Source: Desulfocapsa sp. (GTDB lineage Bacteria > Desulfobacterota > Desulfobulbia > Desulfobulbales > Desulfocapsaceae). From it: a DNA stretch of 6,961 bases. This document shows, piece by piece, positions 1 to 5,966 of the stretch. The translations under genes were made by a program, and so were the position numbers. The stretch's first letter is position 1. The number at the start of each line of letters is the position of its first letter. Under the pieces are notes generated by a model. The model made no database searches, had not been told where the DNA came from, and worked only from the letters and a program-made list of their open reading frames with translations. The stretch covers positions 1 through 6,961 of the forward strand of contig DAOWDZ010000070.1 of NCBI GenBank assembly GCA_030638765.1, in the 5' to 3' direction.

Positions 1-481
1 AGTTTATTTCAAGACTTACGTTTATACTGAGTTCATCAAAAAGCATGGCTCCCATGGCCATAAGTTCCGCATCAACTCTGGGATTGGGTGTTCCAAGTAC
101 TTCGATGTCCATCTGGTGAAACTGGCGTAAACGTCCTTTCTGGGGGCGTTCGCGACGAAACATGGGGCCGATGGTGAAGAGGCGCTGGACAGGTTTCTGA
201 ACGTGTAATCCATGTTGGATATATGCTCTGAGCAGGGACGCCGTAGCTTCCGGGCGCATGGTGATCTGTTGGTCGACAAAGGTGTACATTTCCTTTTCAA
301 CAATATCAGTTGCCTCACCAATGGAACGGGAAAAAAGCTCTGTTTTTTCGAGTATTGGCATCCGGATTTCAGAGAAGTTGAAACGTGAAAAAATATTACG
401 GGCATTTTTTTCAACTTTTCGCCACAACTGCACTTCATCGGGTACGATGTCTTTAAATCCGGTTAGGGTCGAGATCTTCAC
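1..481 (-). CDS. hisS: Histidyl-tRNA synthetase, N-terminal part (cut by left window edge)
   Basis: Class II aminoacyl-tRNA synthetase that charges tRNA(His) with histidine in the cytoplasm. Reading the minus strand from a GTG at 479-481 gives 160 uninterrupted codons beginning MKISTLTGFKDIVPDE, the usual HisS N-terminus (motif 1 region). Residues 75-81 read MRPEATA, the histidine/ATP-binding loop that is more often LRPEGTA, so Gly is replaced by Ala. Residues 108-123 contain class II motif 2 (FRRERPQKGRLRQFHQ), with the arginine that contacts ATP. The first downstream ATG is at residue 41, inside the conserved core, so the GTG is required; a GGAGG lies 7 nt upstream of it. The catalytic motif 3 and anticodon-binding domain lie beyond position 1. 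The gene is divergent from pcnB. Recognition is by conserved motifs and is firm. Confidence 0.96.
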   Translation of the reverse strand, partial: MKISTLTGFKDIVPDEVQLWRKVEKNARNIFSRFNFSEIRMPILEKTELFSRSIGEATDIVEKEMYTFVDQQITMRPEATASLLRAYIQHGLHVQKPVQRLFTIGPMFRRERPQKGRLRQFHQMDIEVLGTPNPRVDAELMAMGAMLFDELSINVSLEIN

Positions 482-488
482 TACAATT

Positions 489-493
489 CCTCC
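489..493 (-). promoter_or_regulatory. Ribosome binding site of hisS (fixes the GTG start)
   Basis: On the minus strand GGAGG is followed by a 7-nt spacer and then GTG at 481. This is a strong Shine-Dalgarno sequence and supports the non-ATG start. Confidence 0.8.
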
Positions 494-520
494 AGAAAAT
501 TCTATACCAAAAAGAATGAA

Positions 521-548
521 ATAAAACGTAATTACAGGAAAATGTCAA
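521..548 (-). promoter_or_regulatory. Probable sigma70-type promoter for hisS
   Basis: The minus strand has a perfect TTGACA (543-548), a 16-nt spacer, and TTTTAT (521-526, 4 of 6 matches to TATAAT). Transcription would start about 30 nt before the hisS GTG. The -35 match is seen directly; promoter activity is inferred. Confidence 0.5.
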
Positions 549-660
549 GTATATGCGGTCATTGTATGGAAAAATCCGATTATCAGGGATAAGTTGCCAT
601 TATTTTGTGGAAATATGATTTTAGAAAGGGAGAGTAGAGCTTTTCTGTTATGTATGTTCC

Positions 661-689
661 TTGACAAATAGTGGGAAGCAAGTCATTAT
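661..689 (+). promoter_or_regulatory. Probable sigma70-type promoter for pcnB
   Basis: TTGACA (661-666, perfect -35) is followed by a 17-nt spacer and CATTAT (684-689, 4 of 6 matches to TATAAT). It would give a leader of roughly 50 nt before the pcnB ATG. It faces away from the hisS promoter, so the 264-bp gap is a normal divergent promoter region. Confidence 0.5.
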
Positions 690-745
690 CATATTGTGAG
701 TTTAACCAATAGAAAATTGTTTAATGAAATTAATATCTCCCGCCC

Positions 746-2083
746 ATGACCCTGCCTAGCGATCCACGAATTATTACCATAGATGACCATCCCATCCGTC
801 ATCATATGATTGATAGAGATGCCATGAAAGTGCTGCGGGTACTACGTGATAACGGTTATGCCGGTTATCTCGTCGGTGGTGGAGTGCGTGATCTCTTTCT
901 TGGGAAATCGCCTAAGGATTTTGATATTTCCACCGATGCCAGACCCGGTCAGATTCTAAAACTCTTTCGAAACAGTCGTACCATTGGCAGACGTTTTCGC
1001 CTGGTACAGGTGTTTTTTGGCGGTAAGGAAATTGAAGTTTCAACCCTCCGTTCTCTTAGTGAGTTTGATATTGATGGCCCGGATGCAGTTCTTGCCCCCA
1101 ATAATACTTATGGAAGTTTATGGGAAGATGCCCTGCGTCGTGACCTCACTGTAAATGGACTGTTTTATGAAATCGAGAATAATACTATCATTGACTATGT
1201 GGATGGGATTAATGATCTGGATAAATCGATCATACAGTTTGTCGGAGAACCGGAACGGCGTATAACCAGAGATCCGGTACGGATGATTCGGGCAATCAGA
1301 CATGCCGGAAGGCTTGGTTTCTCGATTGCCCCCGAAAGTTGGAATGCAATCTGTGCCAATCATGAGAAGCTTCTTTTGTGTCCGCCTTCACGCATCAGGG
1401 ATGAATTTTTTAAGGATTTACACAGTGGTGCTTTGGCTCAATGGCTGAAGCTTGCTTTGGACTCAGAGCTATTTTTTGGTATTTTTGTTTTGTATAAAAA
1501 ACCGCTTTCAAAAAAGGAAGCCACCGATGAACTTCCATATCGTGAGCAGTTGATGGCTCTTGCCAGAGTGATTGACCGGAGTTCTAATGTCGCTAAAGAG
1601 TCAGGTAACAGGGGGTTGAGCAATGATTTTTTACTGGCAATGCTGCTTGTTCCCTGGGCGAATGCAAAATTTGATCTGGTGAATCAGCGACTCAAGGGTG
1701 CAGCGGCATTTAGATTTTCGAAAATTATGCGTGAGCATCTGGATAGAGAGCTTGGAGTGCAATTGAATTTACGGCGTTCCATTCGTCAGCAAATGGTTAC
1801 TCTTCTTTCAAACCTGCCTCAGTTTCTTCACTATCTTGAAAATAATTCGTGGCCTAAGTGGCTTAAAAAGAAGAGTTATTACAAATCCTGCTTGCTGTTT
1901 TGTGAATTGTATTCAGAATCTCTCACTGGAGATCAGGCTGATATCCATCTTGTGCCATTAAAACAGGAACATCAGGTAGACAAGACAAAACATTCCCGTT
2001 CCAAAGGGCGTGGAAACCGCAAAAAAGGCTTTAACCCTGCTTTCTCGTCAAAGAAGCAGGGGATTTTCGGTTTTAAAAAGTAG
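746..2083 (+). CDS. pcnB: Poly(A) polymerase I / tRNA nucleotidyltransferase family protein
   Basis: Class II nucleotidyltransferase of the PcnB/CCA-adding family, 445 aa, close to E. coli PAP I in length. PAP I adds 3' poly(A) tails that promote RNA decay. Visible motifs: LVGGGVRD (42-49), nucleotide-binding; KDFD (57-60), with metal-binding Asp58 and Asp60; GRRFRLVQV (81-89); RRDLTVNGLFY (131-141); and DPVRMIRAIRHAGRLGF (176-192), the neck-domain motif. TIGRRFRLVQV fits the signature proposed to separate bacterial poly(A) polymerases from CCA enzymes, except that Thr79 replaces an aliphatic residue. The last ~35 residues are Lys/Arg-rich, as in PAP I tails thought to bind RNA. The ATG at 746 has no clear Shine-Dalgarno, but residues 9-30 align with the E. 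coli N-terminus, so the start is kept. A CCA- or A-adding role is the alternative. It ends 11 bp before the convergent chemoreceptor gene. Confidence 0.88.
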   Translation: MTLPSDPRIITIDDHPIRHHMIDRDAMKVLRVLRDNGYAGYLVGGGVRDLFLGKSPKDFDISTDARPGQILKLFRNSRTIGRRFRLVQVFFGGKEIEVSTLRSLSEFDIDGPDAVLAPNNTYGSLWEDALRRDLTVNGLFYEIENNTIIDYVDGINDLDKSIIQFVGEPERRITRDPVRMIRAIRHAGRLGFSIAPESWNAICANHEKLLLCPPSRIRDEFFKDLHSGALAQWLKLALDSELFFGIFVLYKKPLSKKEATDELPYREQLMALARVIDRSSNVAKESGNRGLSNDFLLAMLLVPWANAKFDLVNQRLKGAAAFRFSKIMREHLDRELGVQLNLRRSIRQQMVTLLSNLPQFLHYLENNSWPKWLKKKSYYKSCLLFCELYSESLTGDQADIHLVPLKQEHQVDKTKHSRSKGRGNRKKGFNPAFSSKKQGIFGFKK

Positions 2084-2094
2084 TATATACCGCC

Positions 2095-4530
2095 TTACGA
2101 TACTCCTTTACTTTTAAGAAACGGCACATATTTGGTATCAGTTTTCTTGATATGATTAATGAGCCAGTCTTTAAGAAATTCCATCAGTTCCAGTGAAATG
2201 TCAGACTGTCCCGTTTTGAACTCTTTTTGAAAATCAACCAATTGTGATACTAAAGTACGGTGGATAGTCATGTGCTCTGCTTTTTCTTCATAGCCATGCT
2301 TTGCAAAAAGATCTTCCTCAAATTTAAAATGAGTTTCAGTATAATTGATCAGTTTTCCAAGAACAGTACCAATGGCGGCCTGGGCAGAATTGCCATGCAT
2401 TTTCTGGTAGAGTTCATTGATAAGCTCAACGAGAATCTTGTGCTGATCATCAATAGAGTTCAGTCCAACGGAAAGGGAAGGACTCCATCTCAATAGTGGG
2501 CCGGAAAGTGTTTTACCATGGCTTTTTACTTTGAGATCTTTTGTATCGCCAAGATCAAAACGACCGGTTTCACTGTTAATGGTATTTGCAATTTCTTTTA
2601 GATATTCCGCACTTTCCTGTAAACGACTACTGCCTTCCTGTGCTTCTTTAGAGACATTGCTGACTTCAACGATATCCTTTGCAATTTCTCCTGAAACCAT
2701 GGATGCCTGAGAGACATTCTCGTTAACTTCACTGATACCGTTAGCGGCATCATTTACATTTCCTGAGATGTCAGAGGCTGTGACAGATTGTTCTTCCACG
2801 GCCGAGGCGATGGTTGAAACGATTTCGTTTACACTGTCTATCACTCTGCTGATTTCAGTTATCTCACTCACCGTTTCATTGGTGGATGACTGAATGGATT
2901 CAATTTTACTTTTTATTTCACGCGTGGCTTCAGCTGTTTGTTTTGCAAGTTCTTTGATCTCATTGGCAACAACTGCAAATCCCTTTCCTGCATCACCTGC
3001 CCTTGCTGCCTCGATGGTGGCATTGAGAGCTAAAAGATTGGTTTGTTCAGAAATTTCAGTGATGACTTCGGTCACTTTACTGATCTCTTTTGCAGCTGAT
3101 CCAAGAAGATTCACTTTTTCAGAAGAGCTTTTAGCGTAGCCCACTGCTTCTAGGGTCATGGAATTTGCGCGTTCAGTGTTTTCAGCAATTTCATTGATAG
3201 CTGAAGACATCTCTTCCATGGCGTTGGCCATAACATTTACATTTTGAGCTGCCTGTTCACTGGCCATGGTGACGGTTTCCATGTTGGCACTCATTTCTTC
3301 GGTGGCAGCAGCCACTGTATCGGCTTTGGCAGCAGATTGCTCCGCACCACCGGTCATGTCTTCAGCTGCAAGTGCAAGTTCTGTGGAAGTTGCTGTAAGA
3401 GCCCGACCTTCGCCCACAATATTACCAATCAGGGTGCGGAGGTTTGCTGTCATTTCCTGCAGTGTGGCCTGGAGACTTCCGGGGACTGTTTTTGCACTTT
3501 TGTATTCACTGAGATCGCCGCTCGCAATTCGTTTTGCAAGCTGCACCATATCTTCAGGCTCCCCGCCAAGGAGTTTTAGAATAGAATTGGCGTTGAGGAA
3601 GAGGAAAGTGAGAAGTATAATAAAACCTATTATGGAACCAATGCTGAAAAGAGTACGTGTTCGAGCTCCTAAACTTTGATTTCTTGTTGTGATCTCACTG
3701 ATAGTTTTTCCTGCGTTTTCACCAATCTTTTGTTTTACTTGAGCAATTACATGCTGAAGGTCGTCGCTAATTGTCTTGGATTCTTTGCCAAGAATGGAGT
3801 CAATCTGCTCACTATTTTGCGCAATCAGGTCATTAAAATCCTCTTTTAAAGCTTCAGCATTTTTTCTTGCCTCTGTCATATCAATGGCAAGGCTTACACT
3901 GCCGACAGGGTCACCTTCAGATTTGATTTCTTGAGTTAAAGTAAGAACATTGGGATCGTCCTTTCCTGCCTGAATAATTTTCGCAATATCGGGGCGTCCC
4001 TTTGGCAGCATGGATTTGAGCTTTGCATTTTTACGATTTAAATAACGGGTAAGAGGTTTTCCGTTTTTATCCCGATAAAATATAAAAATCAGCTCAGGAT
4101 TACGGTGAGCGCTGCGAACATAGCTGTTTAATGAAGCAAAATCTTTGGTAACAACACTGTTAGAGGCAACAAGAGCCATGAGCTGTACCATGTCATCGCC
4201 ACCCTGTCTCCGAATTGTACGCAGATCACCCTGAACAGAGTTTGCCGTTTCTTCAAGTGTTTCACTGGAAGACGCTTCAAGCGCACTCGACGTCTGCATC
4301 TTCATGGATTTTAGCTTAGTGTCAAGTTGTGTGGCTAACTGACTCAGGTCTTCCCCAATGGTGTCTTCAACCGCTTTGAAAGAGTCGACAACTTGTTTAT
4401 GGAGCTGTTCATTGCTGCTATTTTGGCTGACCACCGTAAAGACAATTGCACTTGTGATCATAATAAGCAGGGCAATGGCAATGGGGGCAATCAGTTTAAA
4501 ACGAAAACTTTTTGCAATGGAAATTCGCAT
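2095..4530 (-). CDS. Methyl-accepting chemotaxis protein with C-terminal hemerythrin domain (DcrH-like)
   Basis: Inner-membrane chemoreceptor, 811 aa from the chosen ATG, signalling to CheA/CheW. Order (ATG 4530 = residue 1): TM1 ~11-35; periplasmic region ~36-292, mostly helical, with a central part (~145-220) resembling a single Cache/PAS-like fold (inference); TM2 ~293-313; HAMP ~316-370; long methyl-accepting coiled coil with the conserved hairpin tip around 492-529 ([20 protein letters not shown]...). Residues ~680-807 are a bacteriohemerythrin domain. All seven di-iron ligands are present: His697, His734, Glu738, His753, His757, His793 and Asp798. The architecture matches Desulfovibrio DcrH, an O2/redox-sensing MCP, but this protein has no cysteine, so it lacks the periplasmic c-type haem site (CxxCH) described for DcrH. 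There is no CheR-tethering pentapeptide at the C-terminus. An in-frame ATG at 4581 was rejected: AGGAG precedes 4530. Convergent with pcnB, divergent from the hydrogenase. Confidence 0.95.
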   Translation of the reverse strand: MRISIAKSFRFKLIAPIAIALLIMITSAIVFTVVSQNSSNEQLHKQVVDSFKAVEDTIGEDLSQLATQLDTKLKSMKMQTSSALEASSSETLEETANSVQGDLRTIRRQGGDDMVQLMALVASNSVVTKDFASLNSYVRSAHRNPELIFIFYRDKNGKPLTRYLNRKNAKLKSMLPKGRPDIAKIIQAGKDDPNVLTLTQEIKSEGDPVGSVSLAIDMTEARKNAEALKEDFNDLIAQNSEQIDSILGKESKTISDDLQHVIAQVKQKIGENAGKTISEITTRNQSLGARTRTLFSIGSIIGFIILLTFLFLNANSILKLLGGEPEDMVQLAKRIASGDLSEYKSAKTVPGSLQATLQEMTANLRTLIGNIVGEGRALTATSTELALAAEDMTGGAEQSAAKADTVAAATEEMSANMETVTMASEQAAQNVNVMANAMEEMSSAINEIAENTERANSMTLEAVGYAKSSSEKVNLLGSAAKEISKVTEVITEISEQTNLLALNATIEAARAGDAGKGFAVVANEIKELAKQTAEATREIKSKIESIQSSTNETVSEITEISRVIDSVNEIVSTIASAVEEQSVTASDISGNVNDAANGISEVNENVSQASMVSGEIAKDIVEVSNVSKEAQEGSSRLQESAEYLKEIANTINSETGRFDLGDTKDLKVKSHGKTLSGPLLRWSPSLSVGLNSIDDQHKILVELINELYQKMHGNSAQAAIGTVLGKLINYTETHFKFEEDLFAKHGYEEKAEHMTIHRTLVSQLVDFQKEFKTGQSDISLELMEFLKDWLINHIKKTDTKYVPFLKSKGVS

Positions 4531-4537
4531 AGTATTT

Positions 4538-4542
4538 CTCCT
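4538..4542 (-). promoter_or_regulatory. Ribosome binding site of the chemoreceptor gene (decides start at 4530)
   Basis: AGGAG on the minus strand lies 7 nt upstream of the ATG at 4528-4530. The upstream in-frame ATG at 4579-4581 has no such site, and the 17 residues it would add precede an otherwise normal MCP N-terminus ([13 protein letters not shown] followed by TM1). Confidence 0.85.
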
Positions 4543-4560
4543 GACGATATTAGAATATTC

Positions 4561-4576
4561 AACCTTGTAAAAGGTT
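4561..4576. repeat. Perfect inverted repeat in the chemoreceptor leader
   Basis: AACCTT-GTAA-AAGGTT: 6-bp arms with a 4-nt centre. It lies about 30 bp upstream of the chemoreceptor ATG and just downstream of a possible -10 box. It could be an operator or a small 5' UTR hairpin; chance occurrence is possible at this size. Confidence 0.45.
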
Positions 4577-4589
4577 ACCATGAACTGAA

Positions 4590-4595
4590 AGTATA
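4590..4595 (-). promoter_or_regulatory. Possible -10 element for the chemoreceptor gene
   Basis: The minus strand reads TATACT (5 of 6 matches to TATAAT). The sequence 16-18 nt upstream (GTGTTT region) is a poor -35. A start near 4583 would leave the ATG at 4581 practically at the transcript end, consistent with translation from 4530. Confidence 0.3.
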
Positions 4596-4646
4596 ATGAA
4601 ATGTTTTAATAAAAACACCTTAATTTAAGTATTTAATGTAATAGAT

Positions 4647-4665
4647 GTATAAAAATTATTTATAC
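4647..4665. repeat. AT-rich palindrome, possible operator overlapping a -10 box
   Basis: GTATAAA-AATTA-TTTATAC: perfect 7-bp arms around a 5-nt centre. Its right arm overlaps TATACT (4661-4666), a possible plus-strand -10 for the hydrogenase, and its left arm reads TATACA on the minus strand (4646-4651). The symmetry and position suggest a regulator site or paired divergent -10 boxes. Low-complexity AT sequence makes chance palindromes more likely. Confidence 0.4.
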
Positions 4666-4719
4666 TTAGCCTTGTGATTATTGTCTTTCCCGAACCTTTT
4701 TTGTTTGCTTTATGAAAGG

Positions 4720-4732
4720 AGTATCAGATACT
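4720..4732. repeat. Perfect short palindrome upstream of the hydrogenase
   Basis: AGTATC-A-GATACT: 6-bp arms around one base, about 114 bp upstream of the hydrogenase ATG. It has the size of a dimeric repressor or activator half-site pair, but matches no consensus I recognise. Confidence 0.4.
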
Positions 4733-4755
4733 GTCGTTGTGAAGGGTATTGAAGA

Positions 4756-4789
4756 CTTTAGGTTGAAAAAGCCCCTTTTCGACTTGAAG
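4756..4789 (+). promoter_or_regulatory. 14-bp stem-loop in the hydrogenase leader
   Basis: Positions 4756-4769 pair with 4776-4789 around the six-base loop AGCCCC. The stem is continuous: 11 Watson-Crick pairs and three G-U wobbles (4759-4786, 4761-4784, 4764-4781). It is not followed by a T-run, so it is not a normal intrinsic terminator. It ends 44 nt before the Shine-Dalgarno of the small-subunit gene. A role in mRNA stability or leader-based control is inference. Confidence 0.45.
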
Positions 4790-4833
4790 AGATCGTGAAA
4801 AGTGATTGTCATGAATCGCCATTGGGGTCATTG

Positions 4834-4839
4834 AAGGAG
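4834..4839 (+). promoter_or_regulatory. Ribosome binding site of the hydrogenase small-subunit gene (decides start at 4846)
   Basis: AAGGAG lies 6 nt before the ATG at 4846. The upstream in-frame GTG at 4795 has only a weak GAAGAG before it, and would place the Tat arginines 33 residues from the N-terminus instead of 16. Confidence 0.85.
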
Positions 4840-4845
4840 AAGAAA

Positions 4846-5925
4846 ATGAAAGACCAGGCAGGTAACGTGGAATTGAGTTCCAGTGTCAGCAGGCGCGGTT
4901 TTATCAAAAGCTGTACTCTTGCTGCAGCAGCACTTGGCCTCTCGGAGGCAATGATACCTAAATTGCTGGAGGCAGCTGAAGCCGCTCAACGGCCGACTGT
5001 TATCTGGCTTCATTTTCAGGAATGCACCGGGTGTACGGAGAGTCTTCTACGAGGATCTCATCCGGATATTGGTCGTCTGATATTGGATGTTATATCACTG
5101 GACTATCATGAGACTGTCATGGTTCCATCCGGTCATCAGGCTGAAAAAAGTCTCCATGATTCTGTTGCGAAAAATGCTGGTAAATTTATTCTTGTGGTTG
5201 AAGGAGCTATTCCGACTGCTGATAACGGTATTTACTGTAAGATTGCAGGGCGTACCGCCATGGATATTCTGGCAGATATTGGCCCTAAGGCGGCAGCTGT
5301 GATCTCTCTTGGAACCTGTGCTTCCTTTGGCGGGATTCAGGCTGCAGCTCCTAATCCAACAGGTGCTAAGGGTGTGGGAGATTTGCTTTCCGGTGTTCCC
5401 ATTCTTAATCTTCCGGGTTGTCCTCCAAATCCTGTGACATTTCTTGGCACAGTTCTTCACTACCTGACTTTTAAACGTCTACCAAAATGTGACAATCTTG
5501 GTCGTCCTCTTTTTGCCTATGGTCGCAGAATTCACGATCATTGTGAACGTCGGGCTCATTTTGATGAGGGACGTTTTGCTGAAGAGTTCGGCGACTACGG
5601 CCACAAAAACGGCTATTGTTTGTATAAAGTTGGTTGTAAGGGACCCGAGACTTTCTCCAACTGTCCTTCTGTTCGTTTTAATGATGAAGGCGTTTGGCCC
5701 GTGTCTGTGGGGCATGGCTGTGTGGGATGTACGGAGCCAAATTTCTGGGATTCGATGACTCCTTTCTATGAAAGATTACCGAATGTATCCATTCCCGGAA
5801 CCGGGATTGTGACTGATATTGATAGTGCAGGGACGAAAATTCTTGGTGTGGCGGCAGCAGGAGCTGCCATTCATGCAGCTGTTGGTATCGGAAAATCAGT
5901 ACTGAAGGGAAAGGATAAGGAATAA
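4846..5925 (+). CDS. [NiFe]-hydrogenase small (FeS-cluster) subunit, Tat-exported
   Basis: Electron-transfer subunit of a group 1 [NiFe]-hydrogenase, 359 aa; with the large subunit downstream it catalyses H2 = 2H+ + 2e-. SRRGFIK (15-21) is a Tat signal, followed by a hydrophobic stretch and probable cleavage near residues 43-48. The folded heterodimer is thus exported to the periplasmic side. Proximal [4Fe-4S] ligands: Cys60, Cys63 (ECTGCTES), Cys158, Cys192. Distal [4Fe-4S]: His230, Cys233, Cys258, Cys264. Medial cluster: Cys273, Cys292, Cys295, with Pro285 where a fourth cysteine would sit, indicating [3Fe-4S]. The two extra proximal cysteines of oxygen-tolerant enzymes are absent (Gly62 and Gly163). 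The C-terminus has a weakly hydrophobic Ala/Gly-rich segment (~332-349) that might be a short membrane anchor. Symbols for this subunit vary between species (hynB, hyaA, hybO), so none is assigned. First gene of the operon. Confidence 0.96.
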   Translation: MKDQAGNVELSSSVSRRGFIKSCTLAAAALGLSEAMIPKLLEAAEAAQRPTVIWLHFQECTGCTESLLRGSHPDIGRLILDVISLDYHETVMVPSGHQAEKSLHDSVAKNAGKFILVVEGAIPTADNGIYCKIAGRTAMDILADIGPKAAAVISLGTCASFGGIQAAAPNPTGAKGVGDLLSGVPILNLPGCPPNPVTFLGTVLHYLTFKRLPKCDNLGRPLFAYGRRIHDHCERRAHFDEGRFAEEFGDYGHKNGYCLYKVGCKGPETFSNCPSVRFNDEGVWPVSVGHGCVGCTEPNFWDSMTPFYERLPNVSIPGTGIVTDIDSAGTKILGVAAAGAAIHAAVGIGKSVLKGKDKE

Positions 5926-5966
5926 TTTTAGTCTTATAACCTAAGCAATTATATTGAGAGGATACA

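Larger units (their letters stand above)
4531..4845. other. Divergent control region between chemoreceptor and hydrogenase genes
   Basis: This 315-bp AT-rich gap holds no convincing gene. It contains four symmetric elements in order: AACCTT/AAGGTT (4561-4576), GTATAAA/TTTATAC (4647-4665), AGTATC/GATACT (4720-4732) and a 14-bp stem-loop (4756-4789). Possible -10 boxes occur on both strands (minus TATACT 4590-4595, plus TATACT 4661-4666), each with a poor -35. I see no sigma54 -24/-12 pair (TGGCAC-N5-TTGC) and no FNR-type TTGAT-N4-ATCAA site. Confidence 0.6.

Noticed and set aside
22..438. 138-codon minus-strand open frame inside hisS
   Set aside because: It is on the same strand but in a different frame from the HisS reading, which has recognisable motifs 1 and 2; its own translation resembles no protein.
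580..592. Inverted repeat TTATC-AGG-GATAA in the hisS-pcnB gap
   Set aside because: The 5-bp arms are short enough to arise by chance, and it does not overlap either proposed promoter.
2073..2117. Bidirectional terminator between pcnB and the chemoreceptor gene
   Set aside because: The 7-bp A/T-dominated arms enclose a 26-nt loop and the inner 5-bp stem is weak; too unstable to call as an intrinsic terminator.
3244..3679. Overlapping plus-strand open frames of 111 and 137 codons inside the chemoreceptor gene
   Set aside because: They are antisense to the strongly conserved HAMP/signalling region and result from its Ala/Ser/Glu-rich codon pattern.
4531..4581. Chemoreceptor start at the ATG of 4581 (17 extra residues)
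   Set aside because: The ATG at 4530 has a strong AGGAG at proper spacing and gives a typical MCP N-terminus; the longer form has no ribosome site.
4795..4845. Hydrogenase small-subunit start at the GTG of 4795
   Set aside because: AAGGAG sits 6 nt before the ATG at 4846, and the shorter form has a Tat signal of normal layout.
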